A stretch of DNA of 64,000 nucleotides, from the NCBI GenBank assembly GCA_010356995.1, contig ML996692.1, positions 445,933 to 509,932 of the forward strand, given 5' to 3'. Made by a program: the position numbers and the translations under genes. This document shows positions 12,147 through 23,011 of the stretch, in pieces (position 1 is the first letter of the stretch; the number at the start of each line of letters is the position of its first letter). This stretch comes from Trichodelitschia bisporula (lineage: Eukaryota > Ascomycota > Dothideomycetes > Phaeotrichales > Phaeotrichaceae). The notes below the pieces were generated by a model that searched no databases, had not been told where the DNA came from, and saw nothing but the letters and a program-made list of their open reading frames with translations.

Positions 12147-12691
12147 TGATAAGGCTTCATCCGGGGAGAGCCAACCACGCCCGAGATCGACTGGATCTCT
12201 ACCAACCCAAGACGACGATGTGGTTCAGTCCTGATGCGGGAATCGACCTCATCCTTGTCCATGTAGTGGCGGGTCGTGGCATCGAGGACAAAGTGAGTGA
12301 GGGAAATGGGTGCTATCAATTCCCATGGCTGGATGTAGCCTCGACGTCGAAATTGACTGCTTACGGCAGGCCGGCGCAGGACCATGCCCGCAGTCCCATT
12401 GGCTCACGCCGCAAGGCTTGACTAAGGGTTTGCGTTCATCTTATCGCCACTGCATTTGACACGCCCACCCTGGCATCTGCTACTCGTCTCTTATCGCTGG
12501 TACCTGTTCTACCGCGACCATCTCCGTAGTCTGGAACTCGCCGGCGCGCTGATCATGACTCCATTCCGCCAGTCCTCCCCACGTTCCCGTCCCAATTCCC
12601 CGCCTCCACGCGCTTTTGGCTGGCCGATGCCAGGGCGTCGATCTTGAACCGCTCTCAGGGCTCGTCTAGAACTAGCCATTGCTTTTGATAG
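12147..12691 (+). promoter_or_regulatory. Cluster of GATA-factor motifs upstream of DUR3
   Basis: TGATAAG at 12147, CTATCA at 12313, CTTATC at 12440 and 12490, and TGATAG at 12686 all fit HGATAR on one strand or the other. AreA/NIT2-type GATA regulators activate urea transport genes when good nitrogen sources are absent. Binding is inferred from the motifs only. Confidence 0.5.
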
Positions 12692-12807
12692 CTTGTGCGT
12701 TGCGGCAATGCGGCCTTCAGGCCGTCCAGTAGTTGGCGCGATGGGGATTCTCGGCATGGCGCGTCCAGCCTCGTGGTGGTGGGGAAAAAATGTCCTCAGC
12801 TGTCTCT

Positions 12808-12815
12808 TATATATT
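12808..12815 (+). promoter_or_regulatory. TATA-like box of DUR3
   Basis: An AT-only octamer, TTATATAT, lies about 85-90 bases before the start codon in otherwise GC-rich sequence. Confidence 0.4.
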
Positions 12816-12899
12816 CAGCCGGGCTCTGCTGTCTTCCCCCCGACCCCCTAGCACCATCTCTACAGCCGCTGGACATACCGCGACCGCGCAGCTGGAACA

Positions 12900-15262
12900 A
12901 TGGCGATCACTCCTCCTTTGTCGACGGCCACTGGCTATGGCGTCGTTATTGGGCTCGGCTTCCTGTTTGCGTAAGCTACCCCGCCGGAGCTACCTACGGA
13001 TGGCGCTAACATGCACACAGCTTTGCCATGATCTTTACGACCTTTGTCCTGAAGAGGTAGGTCATAATGTCCCCATTAGGGCACCTGGTCCAACTCAATC
13101 TGCATTGAGACATGCCGGGCCTGCGTCTACAATTTTGGACGTCAGCTGATCCGCTGCTAGGTACAACTATGAGTTGCAGACATCTGAGATGTTCAGCACG
13201 GCTGGACGTACCGTGAAATCCGGTCTCGTCTCGGCTGCTGTCGTGTCGTCCTGGACCTGGGCTGCTACGCTGCTTCAGTCGACCTCCGTCGCGTACAACT
13301 AGTAAGTCACCCATACGCAGCTCCATGGACCAAGCTCACCCCCATCAGTGGTGTCTCCGGCCCGTTCTGGTACGCGTCCGGCGCAACCGTGCAAATCATT
13401 CTCTTCGCAACCCTCGCCATCGAGCTGAAGCGTCGCGCCCCCAACGCGCATACCTTCCTCGAAGTCATCCGCGCGCGCTACGGCGCCGTGACCCACTGCG
13501 TGTACATCGTCTTCGGCCTGATGACCAACATCCTCGTCACGGCCATGTTGCTGACCGGCGGCTCCGCCGTCGTGACGTCGCTGACGGGCGTGCCCACTGC
13601 CGCCGCCTGCTTCCTGCTCCCCGTCGGCGTCGTGCTGTACACCATGTTCGGAGGCATCAAGGCTACCTTCCTGACCGACTACGCCCACACCGTCGTCATC
13701 CTCGTCGTCCTCCTCACCTTCGCCTTCACCACCTATGCCACAAACGACATCCTCGGCTCCCCCGGCCGCGTCTACGACCAGCTCGTCCTGGCCGCCAAGC
13801 GCCACCCCGTCGAAGGCAACCAGGACGGCAGCTACCTGACCATGCGCAGCAAGGAAGGCGCCATCTTCTTCGTCATCAACATCGTCGGTGCGTCCTCCCC
13901 CACCACTTCTCCCTTACCCTGGGTCTGGTTCTAACATGCGCAGGCAACTTCGGCACCGTCTTCTGCGACAACGGCTACTACAACAAGGCCATCGCCGCCT
14001 CGCCCGTGCACGCCCTGCCCGGCTACGTCGCCGGCGGCCTGTCCTGGTTCGCGATCCCCTTCCTCGCCGCCACGACCATGGGCCTCGCCGCGCTCGCCCT
14101 CGAGAGTAACCCCATCTTTCCCACGTACCCGAACCGCATGGCACCGGCCGATGTGTCCGCGGGGCTGGTGCTGCCGACTGCGGCGGTTGCGCTCATGGGC
14201 ACGGGCGGCGCCGTCGCTGCGCTGCTGCTCGTGTTCATGGCTGTCACGAGCGCCATGTCCGCGGAGCTGATTGCCGTGTCGTCGATCTTTACCTATGACA
14301 TTTTCCAGACTTATTGGAACCCGAAGGCGAGTGGAAGGGCGCTCATCACCGCCAGCCATTCGGCCGTTGTTGCGTATGCCATTCTGCTGGCCGCGTTTTC
14401 GACTGCGCTGCACTATATCGGGTAGGCGCTCCCCACCCACCCCTGTGTAAGGGACCCTGCTAACAAGCACAGCATCTCAATGGGCTACCTCTACCTGCTC
14501 ATGGGCGTAATCATCTCCTCCGCCGTCCTCCCCGCCTCGCTCACCCTCCTCTGGAGCCAACAAAACTGGTGGGCCGCCACGCTGTCCCCTCCCCTCGGCC
14601 TCATCGTCAGCCTGATCGCCTGGCTCGTGACGGCCAAGAAACAAGGCGGCGAGTTGACCGTCGCCACCACCGGCGCCAACAACCCCATGTTAGCGGGCAA
14701 CGTCGTCGCGCTGCTCTCGCCCATAGTCTTCATCCCTATCCTGACCTACGCGCTTGGCCCGCAGCACTACGACTGGGAGAGCATGAAGCAGATCAAGCGC
14801 GCCGACGACCACGACCTCGCGTCCGCCGCACACGTGGATCTGGAACTCATCCCCGGCGGACACGTCGAGAACGCAAACGAGGAGGCGCAGGAACAAGCCC
14901 TCCTCGCCCGCGCGGCCAAGATTTCGCGCTGGCTCACCGTGTTCCTAACCCTCGCGCTGCTGGTCCTCTGGCCGATGCCCATGTACGGCAGCAAGTACGT
15001 GTTCAGCAAGAAGTTCTTCACGGGCTGGATTGTGGTGGGCATTCTGTGGATGTTCTGCTCCGCCATGACGGTGGGCGTGTACCCGCTCATCGAGGGGCGG
15101 CATACGATGAAGCGGACTGCGTTGGCGGTTTATCGCGATTTGCGTGGCAAGGGACGGGCGCCGGTTACGCATGGCGCGGTGGCCGAAGAGACGGGCGCGA
15201 GCACGCCGGTGGAGAAGGGCGCGGAGGCGACGCCCGTGGAGAAGACGCCCATTGAGAAGTAG
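12900..15262 (+). CDS. dur3: Urea active transporter (DUR3, sodium:solute symporter family)
   Basis: Plasma-membrane urea/proton symporter of 684 residues. Six exons: 12900-12970, 13021-13056, 13161-13301, 13349-13887, 13944-14421 and 14473-15262; every intron is GT-AG with matching phase. Family marks are the N-terminal [17 protein letters not shown], the segment [36 protein letters not shown]-type [20 protein letters not shown] and [19 protein letters not shown]. About fifteen hydrophobic segments can be counted. The C-terminal tail ([19 protein letters not shown]) is hydrophilic with repeated TPVEK units. Upstream GATA motifs suggest nitrogen-repressed expression. The urease gene near 61 kb would use the imported urea. 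The identification is very secure; transport direction and coupling are family knowledge. Confidence 0.95.
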
Positions 15263-15464
15263 ATGGTCCCAGTGTAAGGGAGCGAATTTGCGTTTGCGTT
15301 TGCTTTTTGGATGTGCGTAGGGTGGGGTGGGGGATAGGATGATACCATTCGCTTTTTATGGCGGGCTAATATACCCCGATGCACGGTCGCGGTTTCGCTG
15401 ATATGCTGCTGCTGCGTGAAGTGCGAGGCTGCTATGTCGCGGGTAATCAACCAGGAGAGCAGCA

Positions 15465-16067
15465 GAAATACACTGCAATTATGGCAGAAATCTGTTACCT
15501 GCCGTCGATATGGCACAGGGTCGTTCTGTTCTGAGTCCTTTTGACTCTGGATATGAATAAGGTTATGCCCGAGATTCGAACCACGCGGTTCGAATCTCGG
15601 TGAGTACTCAGATCGAGACTTTCGGGGAGATCTTCGGGGTCTCGGTCTACAGTGAGTGCTCGTACATGCTGATAGGGTCATGAGAGCCTGCGCTCCTCCA
15701 CCGTTTGCATGTAGCATAACCAATGCTACTCCCGCGAGGGAGCTGCTACTGCAAAACCTTTCTCAGGAGGGGTTTCGTAGGACTGGCAATCTTGTCAGAT
15801 CTGAGCTTTTTGCTCCTTGAAGCGTTTTTCTTGCACATACTAACTCTCCGCCCACGATACAAGCGCAGCAACACCTTTCCAACGCATCTCAATACGGATG
15901 TACTTCTTTTGCATCCCGTCTGTCGCTTGTGTATTTTTGAGCGCTCCCAATGTCTCCCTCATCGTCCCCTCCACACTGCACTTAAGCCTTCCTCAGTTGA
16001 GGGAATGATGGAATCTGCGAAACAACACCAGCCCTCAGAACATGTGCCCCGAGCCAGAACCAGGTAG
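15465..16067 (-). repeat. Dispersed repeat, copy A (inverted partner near 39.3-39.9 kb)
   Basis: The + strand here aligns along its whole length with the reverse complement of 39309-39925. The best block, around 15720-15830, is close to 87 percent identical by eye, with both transitions and small indels. The strand is given so that it matches the + orientation of copy B, where longer frames remain open. No terminal repeats, transposase or reverse transcriptase motifs are visible, so the family is unknown. It looks like an old, broken element or duplicated gene relic. Confidence 0.8.
15569..15600. repeat. Perfect inverted repeat containing a B-box-like sequence
   Basis: Two 14-base arms are exact reverse complements around a 4-base loop. 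Each arm contains GGTTCGAATC, which equals the core of the tRNA T-loop/B-box promoter element. No complete tRNA cloverleaf can be folded around it. In repeat copy B the same site keeps one arm but not the other. Confidence 0.85.
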
Positions 16068-16583
16068 TCAAGTACGTATATACCGGGCCACCGATCCCCC
16101 TCGATCCCAACATGGCCAGCCATCCCTTCCTAGAAATCCGGCAGAACGCACGCCGCGCGCTCCCACGCACTTCCACGGAGAAGCGCCCGGATGGATGCAA
16201 CGCAAGCCCATATGAGAAGCGCCGGCTTCTTCCCGAGAGTTGGATGTTCGGATTCAATTTTGTCGTTGGACTAACTAAGCAGTACTAGTTCTAGGTATCC
16301 ATTCTACACGTCTTTCACACAACCACAACGTCTATAGCTTTATCCGCGGATCGTGGTCCGCACTCTGTTGATGCATGCGTGGCATAGTCACCGCCCTATT
16401 TTCTACCGGGCAGTGCGGGAGAGCATCATCAGCCACACCCTCAAAGCAAAAAAAGGGTATCAAAAACAATCTTTCAAATTGGCCGTCATTCATACCCCCT
16501 CTACCTCTCACTATCAACACAATCATAACCCCCACTCCCCAAACGCCCATCTCATCTCATCCCATCCGATACCCAAACGAAAC

Positions 16584-19211
16584 TCAGATAAACCCCCCAG
16601 CAACAGGCACAGCAGGCAACGGCCCCCTCGGCGGCCCCCCAACCGGCATCCCCACCCCCGCAGCCCCCCCCGGCGGACTCGGCAACGGAATCCTCGGCGG
16701 CGGCACCGGCGGCGGCAGGCCCGGCACCATCATCGCCGGAATAGACGACGAAGTCCTTGCGCGCAGCGCCCCGGGCCTCTCGGGTATGTATACCGCGGGT
16801 GCGGGGTCGTGGGGGGGTATGGCTGTGGACTCAGGGCGGGGGCGGTCGGGTGCGCCGCTGAGCTGTCTGAGCCCGCTAAGCTCCCTAATCCCGCTGCGCT
16901 GCTCGCTACGCGACTCGCTTCGCTCAGCAAGCGAGGGAGGAGAGCGCGACCGTACTACGCCGCTAGCGCGCCGCGCGCGTGAGTTGGATAGGAAGGGCGC
17001 GGGATCGGACCGGATTTGCATGCTGCTTGGGCGGCGGAGGGGTTTCTGCATAGACGGGCCGGCGGCCACGCCCGTTTGCGCGGCGAAGGGGGTTGGTGCG
17101 TAGAAACTGGCTGAGGGGGCGCGGGGGCGCGAGAAGGAGCCTTCGGAGAGGCTGGCTAGGGTTGCCGGGGTTGAGGGGAGGGAGGAGAAGCGCCTCGGCA
17201 CGAAGGGTTTTGTGAATGGGGGGTTGTTGGGGTCGTTTGGCGTGGGCGAGGGGTTGATGGGGACGGGGCGGAAGAAGTTTTTCCTGGGGGTTGGGGGCTG
17301 GTCGAGGCGGCTTAGGGAGCGGGAGGTTAGGGGGGGCAGGTGCGGGAGGGTGGATTGCCGTCTGGACGGCTCGCGGTAGGGCGGGGCGGAGGCCGGGGGC
17401 GAGGCGGTGCTCGGGCGGTGCGGGGGGAAGGAGGCGGATGGGAGCCCCGGGGAGGGGATTTCGAGGATTGTAGTTGTGATGGGCGGGTCTGGAGATGTGG
17501 TGCGGAGGAGGCTGGTGCGGCGGTCGGGCGGGGAGCCGGAGAGCGGGGCATCTCGCTCGAGGGCCGGTTGTAGGATTTGCATTGTGCGGCGGCGGGCGGC
17601 GGGGTTGGCGGCCAGGGGGTTCATGTAGGAGGAGCGCAGGGCGGCAGGGTTGCGCGCGGGCTCTGGAGCGTGAGCTTCGGGGAAGAAGTCATGCTGGGGG
17701 GAGGGGGGAGAGGAGGAGCAGTGCGAGGTGGGGATGGTGGCGGTTTCGGTTTCGGAGGTGCGCGATGTGCGGATTGAGACGAAGGAGTGGCGCGAGCCTT
17801 CGCGGAGCTGGTCGAGGCGGAGTTGCTCGCTTGATACGACGGTTGTGGCGATTGAGGATGCTTCGGTTGAGCTGGTTGGGCTCGGGCGGTTGAGGTTGCC
17901 GTCGCGGTCGGAGACGGATGCCTTGGGTGAGCTGGATGGGGAGGTCTTGGTGGAGATGTTGATCGGCGACGAGACGGTTTGCGGAGGGGACGTTTCTGCG
18001 GAGAAAACACCGATGCGGGAATTGGTCGACGAAGCACGCGCGCGACTTGTCGCACGGCTGCGCTGGGAAGCTAGGGACTGCGCCGCCTCGACGGCGTGGA
18101 TCTCGGCGCTATTCCTCCTAGACTGCAGGTTTTCGGGTTCCAGCTCTCGCCGTCGCCCGGAAAGCTCGTCGATCATGTTCTTGATGGCCTTGAGCCAGGC
18201 GTCCATGTCCTCGGCGCTGTCGAACACCATGATGATGCTCGACGTGTTCCTCCGGACAACGGACGTGGGGAGCCGCAGGCGGGATAGAAGCGACCGGGAC
18301 TTGCTGACGGTCGTGCCGCCGTCCTCGTTCGCCGATTGAATGACCTGCACGACCCAGTGCTTTCCGGGGATGAGATCACACGCAAACGCGGCCGACTTAT
18401 CGCACAACTGCAGCGTCCTCTCCGGCATCCGCGTAGCACTTCCATTCCCGGAATACTGGACCAAACGGCCCGCCTGAACAAGCGCAAAGAACTTGTCGAC
18501 CAGCTCCGGTGAGTCAGAAAGCTGGGGTTGCACAACAGTACCCGACTCTTGCGCCTCGGCCTCCCCCTCGGGATTCTCACGGACAAAGGGCAGGGACGTG
18601 GTGCTACCGAACGCTGTCTGCAGCAAGCCCTGCTGCTTCCGGTAGTTATGCGCGCGGATCAGGCCTTCCACGGACATAGTCGTCCCCTTGACGATGCCCG
18701 TCTTGATCGACTGCGGCACAACCTGGAACATCGGCGGTGGGCCCCAGTCCTCTGGAGGTCGCGGCGGGTTGCCGACCTGGGGATTGAGGACCAACTCTTT
18801 CCGCGGCGATTCCTCAGGCTTGGAGGGCGATTGCGCCGGCGGAGTTACACTTGTGGCGGGTTCGGCGCGCCGTCCGTAGAAGTGAGCCGGGGTCTGGCTG
18901 CGCTCCGGGATCGACTCTGGGATGTCGTACTGGCCGCGCGCCCGCTCAACCTTTGGCCGGCTGAACAGGTCGAAGAGGGACATTTTGGACTGGCGACGGT
19001 CGACGATTTCAGATCGAGCCAGAGATGGCTTAGGTGCCGGCTGGGATTGGGGTGCTGGTTCCTGTTCCGGTTCTGTTGCCTTCGGCTCCGGAGCGGGCGT
19101 GGCTGGGGTGGTGCGCGAGAGATTCCATCGTAGTGACAACGGTTCCCTCGATTTGGATCCGAGGAAGTTGCGGCCGAGTCGGCTGCGGCTCCTGGGCTCA
19201 GCGGATGCCAT
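16584..19211 (-). CDS. PH-domain protein, long disordered C-terminus
   Basis: Intron-free frame of 875 residues from ATG at 19211. Residues 1-200 are basic and Pro/Ser-rich. About residues 225-350 form a pleckstrin-homology fold: DKFFALVQAGRLVQYSG, then CDKSAAFACDLIPGKHWVVQVI, and the closing helix SAEDMDAWLKAIKNMIDEL with the conserved PH tryptophan. The PH domain is interrupted by a Ser/Arg-rich loop (SKSRSLLSRLRL). Everything after about 360 is Ser/Pro-rich and probably disordered, ending in polyproline motifs (LPPPVPPPRIPLPSPP) able to bind SH3 or profilin. A phosphoinositide-directed signalling or polarity role is plausible but inferred. The fold is clear; the exact orthologue is not. 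Confidence 0.8.
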   Translation of the reverse strand: MASAEPRSRSRLGRNFLGSKSREPLSLRWNLSRTTPATPAPEPKATEPEQEPAPQSQPAPKPSLARSEIVDRRQSKMSLFDLFSRPKVERARGQYDIPESIPERSQTPAHFYGRRAEPATSVTPPAQSPSKPEESPRKELVLNPQVGNPPRPPEDWGPPPMFQVVPQSIKTGIVKGTTMSVEGLIRAHNYRKQQGLLQTAFGSTTSLPFVRENPEGEAEAQESGTVVQPQLSDSPELVDKFFALVQAGRLVQYSGNGSATRMPERTLQLCDKSAAFACDLIPGKHWVVQVIQSANEDGGTTVSKSRSLLSRLRLPTSVVRRNTSSIIMVFDSAEDMDAWLKAIKNMIDELSGRRRELEPENLQSRRNSAEIHAVEAAQSLASQRSRATSRARASSTNSRIGVFSAETSPPQTVSSPINISTKTSPSSSPKASVSDRDGNLNRPSPTSSTEASSIATTVVSSEQLRLDQLREGSRHSFVSIRTSRTSETETATIPTSHCSSSPPSPQHDFFPEAHAPEPARNPAALRSSYMNPLAANPAARRRTMQILQPALERDAPLSGSPPDRRTSLLRTTSPDPPITTTILEIPSPGLPSASFPPHRPSTASPPASAPPYREPSRRQSTLPHLPPLTSRSLSRLDQPPTPRKNFFRPVPINPSPTPNDPNNPPFTKPFVPRRFSSLPSTPATLASLSEGSFSRPRAPSASFYAPTPFAAQTGVAAGPSMQKPLRRPSSMQIRSDPAPFLSNSRARRASGVVRSRSPPSLAERSESRSEQRSGIRELSGLRQLSGAPDRPRPESTAIPPHDPAPAVYIPERPGALRARTSSSIPAMMVPGLPPPVPPPRIPLPSPPGGAAGVGMPVGGPPRGPLPAVPVAGGFI

Positions 19212-20953
19212 GGTGAGTTTTCATCTACCGATGGCGTGGACTTTGGGGGGACGTTGAGAGATATCTGAGTGAGTGAGTGATGTACACGGTGCGATACATG
19301 CGAAGCTGGCGCGCAGTGGCGAGTCCGAGGTAAATCAAGGCGAGCAAGGGAAGGTCAAGGCTGATGATGCTGCCGTGGGGTCTGGTGGTTCGGCAGGAGG
19401 CTGAACGTGGGGCGCACAATGCCAGGGTTGGAAGCTGCTCAGAGGATTTTGAGGATCCAGATTTGAAATCGGTGAATGATACGAAGGATGCGTGCTCGTC
19501 TTGGCCCGAACGGAGGATCGATAAATGATAGAACGGGAGCTGGCGTGAAGAGAGCGACTGATCGAGATGGAGAAGAAGGCTGCTTGCTTGACGACAGACC
19601 TAAAACGGGTGACTTGCGCAGTTGAGCGGGGGAAGAAGCGAGCGACTGTAGGCAAAAAGGACCGAAATGAGCGTGGGGGAGAAGAGGGCGCGCGCGCGGA
19701 GGGGCACTCCTTCTCACGAAAGACCGATCATGAGCGAGAAATGAAGGGAGAGAGTCGCGGACTTGGTCGCGTGTGAGCGAAGGTGAGTCGAGTTTGTTTG
19801 TTTGTTTGTGCGAGGAAGAAACTGCGGGTTCTTTGCGGGTCTAAGGTGGGATGTTGGACTGGAACTAAGAGAGGGGGAGCGGATGAGCTAAAACGCAGGA
19901 GAAGAACGCGAGAGGCTGTGACAAGAGGCTGGCGAATGCACGGAGCGGGAGTTGGCTTTAGGGGGGTGGAGGGAGGGGGAGAGTGAGGGAGGTGTGGCAC
20001 AGGACGGACAGCCAACATGGTCATCCTTTCTCTTCGAGTGACAAGCCGACGAGTTCGGGCGTTTTGAGAGGAGAAAAAGAGGCGTTGAAGAGGGGAATTT
20101 GTTCGCCTTGGGCTCAGGCACAAAATTCAATCTTATGCACGATCAGGGAACGCCAACCGGGAATTGCCCTGCGTGGTGGTTGGGCTTGCAGTCTTCACCT
20201 GCGGTTTTTTCACAGCAAACTTACAGACAAACGACAAGGCTAGAGACTCACTATCCATCTCCGTGCGCGATGGTGGTCGAGAGAAGAAGAACGATCTGCG
20301 CCATGGGGCTGCTGTACTAGTTTGGATTGAAGCCCGGGGTAGGGGATAGTGGAGGAGTTTTGGAGGAGATGCGTAGTGATGGAGTTGACGGTAGGCATTC
20401 CCCTGATTCTGGTGGCTTTTTTTGGGAACGGCTGCCGAGGACGCGAGTCTGCTGCGCGAGAATGAACTTTCTCGAACAGCGAGCGAGTATTGTGAAGCAT
20501 CTGAGGAACAGGATGTAAGGCAGGTGACAGGACAGAGAATGACGAGCAGAAGATGCTGAAGAAGGGATGCAAGTAGCCACCCGCTAGATCCTTGATGGCC
20601 AGCACATGTCGTCGTCTTCCACTGGTTCGCGGCGGCCATGCTGTGGGAGTTGCACAAGAAGACAATGGGATGGAGCAAGCTGAACAGGCTCAATGCCTGA
20701 TTGACTCCCCTAGCAGTTTCTCACGCGAAGAGCTCCCGAGTCTGTCTGCGCGTCGCCGTCTTTTGATGCGACCCATCCCTGGCCCTCGAACGCCTCCACT
20801 AGCACAGAATGCAGATTCATGTTACAAGGGGAAGCGTGCCATAGGCCCTTCATCTCACGTCCAAACACGCGTGTAGGGCAACTGGCGCGAAGCGACTTTA
20901 TCAAACAGCATTCCCTCATCAACACAACCTCAAAAATTCCGGAGTAACAACCG

Positions 20954-21273
20954 ATGGAGGCTCAAACGAACCCCAACGCCCGCGGCCCGCCCTACGGTAC
21001 CGAACCCAAAACCCAACCGCCTGGTAGATCTTCTTTTTCTTTTGTCTCTCATTGCTGACGGTGCAACGATCCTTTAACTGCCCAGTGCTTCTTCGTCGGG
21101 TGCCCTCCTAACTACCGGGGCACCGCGGATTGTCTTCCGAGCCGTCCAGCCTGAAGCCTTGCCCGCTGCCGGGCCTGCGCCCAGTGGGGCCAGCCTCCCG
21201 CTAGCCAGGCTTAGAGCGGGTGGTGAGACGTCCGGTGCGGATATTGGCCGCGGACCCAATATCCAAGGTACTA
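20954..21273 (+). other. Possible small gene, model unresolved
   Basis: An ATG at 20954 opens a 23-codon frame (starting MEAQTNPNARGPPYG) that ends at a GT-type donor at 21024. An AG acceptor at 21085 leads into about 190 bases that read like coding (GAPRIVFRAVQPEALPAAG) up to a GTACT donor-like site at 21274. The phases of the two pieces do not agree with this donor and acceptor, so either another splice site is used or the locus is decayed. No family was recognised. Confidence 0.25.
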
Positions 21274-21865
21274 TTTACCGTAAAGGACGATCAATTGGGG
21301 GAGGCAGCAGACGACGAGAGCGAGAAATGACATCAATCGCATGCTCAAACAATAGCGAACAATGAAAACAGGTCGCATCCCCAGCTCGTCGCGTGTCGCG
21401 AACGCGTCTATCCCGGTCTACGGAGTAGTCCGCGTGGGAGTAGAATCGCGCGCGCGCTATTGATGGGTTATTAGGGCCCAGGTGTGCGGGATGGTTTCTG
21501 GCGCGGGCGAATCGATTGGCGTGTTTGAGGCGTTTCTTTGCGCGTGAGTTTTTCTTGATGCGAAAGGTTTGTGACGACTGCCGCGTTGTCCGCCCTGCCG
21601 TTGTGAGCTCGCTACCGGGACGCCGCTTCGGACAAACGCCTTCTCGGTTCCTGACTGTTGGGATGATCTTGCGATTTGACTTGCGACCGTGTCGAGGATG
21701 GCAATAAATCGCCGTTCAGTTTTGACGTGCTCGTTGAGATCCAGAAGAACTTCATGTGTCCCTGGTTGGTATGGACATGACGTGTGGATATCATCATCAT
21801 TTCCCGACTGGACCTCCCCTTCTGCTGCTGGACTGCTATCAATTCGTGCTGCTACGGAGTACACT

Positions 21866-21873
21866 TCTCTCTT

Positions 21874-21914
<41 letters not shown>
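21866..21914. repeat. CT/TTTC microsatellite
   Basis: About 35 bases of uninterrupted CT dinucleotides are preceded by CTTT units. Confidence 0.9.
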
Positions 21915-21919
<5 letters not shown>

Positions 21920-23011
21920 AACAGGCTTCAGAATCGATGCTTGGGCTCTAACTTTCCTGCAATTTTGAATCTCCGAGCTGTCGGTGATGGGTAACAGTCT
22001 CTCAGAACCGCATATCACAGCATGTCGTCAGTATTGGCTACAGGTTCCGCGCGGGGAAATAGGTCCCATTCTCGGTCCCGGGTCCAGATTCCTGCTCTCC
22101 AGTGACCCGTGAATTGTCACAACAGGACAAACAGGTATATATTCAACATCGTTACGACAGCCCGTCTGTCATTGTGACTGCAGCAGTACCATAGGGAAGT
22201 CAGATAGAATAAACTGGTTGTCAACAGCGTGTGTCCAGACTGTCGATCCGAGCCCCGTTCGCGGGACGCTTCCGCTGTTGAACCGGGGGCTGGGATGCGC
22301 ACGCCGTTCCAACTGTCAGCCGAACGGTTTTCGTCGTTTCCTCAGCCTTTATAGTGATCGACGTTTAAGGTGGGGCTCTCCATCCTGCAGGTGGGGTGGC
22401 TGGCTGGAAGTGAAGCTGCTCGGTCGGCATGACGTTTATCGGAAAGCGAACTGATTGCCGGCTCTTATTTCCGTCTCGCATGCTTGCTCCGTGCTGCAAT
22501 ATTCGGCCCGTTCGGGATCTGCAGCTCAGTTCCCCGTGAACGGAGCTATCGCGAGATGACGGGTGATGGCACATCAATTTTGCAGAGTCGATATCATCCA
22601 GAGTTGCTGTGAGTCAAACAGGTTGACCACGTGCGATGAAACAGTCATAAGTTGGTATACAGTACCATAGCTGAAGTTTCTTGATCACTCTGGGGCCAAA
22701 GATGATACAATATTTAGGAAGCATGATGATACCATTACCCGTGGTGGGGTGAGCCAGGTGCTGCACCTGACAGTAACTACCCCCTGCTTGCCTGCAAACG
22801 ACGGTAGCCGAACCTCAACCTCAACCTCAACCTCTCCTTGACCACCAACTCACCTGATTCCTCTCCTCCATCCTTTATCCCACGAACAAAGATATCAGGA
22901 AGCTCAAGAACCAAAGCAACCAATCCATCACTCACTTCCTCCTCCATCCTTCCCTCCCCCCTCTACCGTACGCTACCAACCCCAAAACCCCGCCTTCTTC
23001 TACCCCGCACA

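Larger units (their letters stand above)
10236..12899. other. Gene-free stretch between FYV7 and DUR3
   Basis: 2.7 kb with several short open frames on both strands, none with a recognisable family or fungal splice pattern. The last 750 bases hold GATA-type motifs and a TATA-like box that belong to DUR3. No tRNA or 5S rRNA gene was seen by eye. Confidence 0.55.
15263..16583. other. Gene-free stretch holding repeat copy A
   Basis: Apart from the dispersed repeat at about 15465-16067 nothing was recognised. The rest is 3' flank of DUR3 and of the PH-domain gene, which converge here. Confidence 0.6.
19212..23011. other. 3.8-kb gene-poor stretch
   Basis: The first 900 bases are GA-rich on the + strand (CT-rich on the PH gene's strand) and fit its promoter and leader. 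A possible small gene lies at 20954-21273 and a CT microsatellite at 21866-21914. Near 22811-22835 there is a short CAACCT tandem before the next gene. Nothing else was recognised. Confidence 0.55.

Noticed and set aside
13299-14470. Long antisense and +1 frames over DUR3 (168 to 366 codons)
   Set aside because: They are shadows of a GC-rich gene; the sense frame matches DUR3 over its full length.
15560-15610. tRNA gene suggested by the GGTTCGAATC box
   Set aside because: No acceptor stem, A-box or cloverleaf can be built around it; the box belongs to a palindrome inside a repeat.
22811-22835. Telomere-like repeat CAACCT
   Set aside because: Only about four units, of a different sequence from TTAGGG, and placed inside a gene leader; no sign of a chromosome end.
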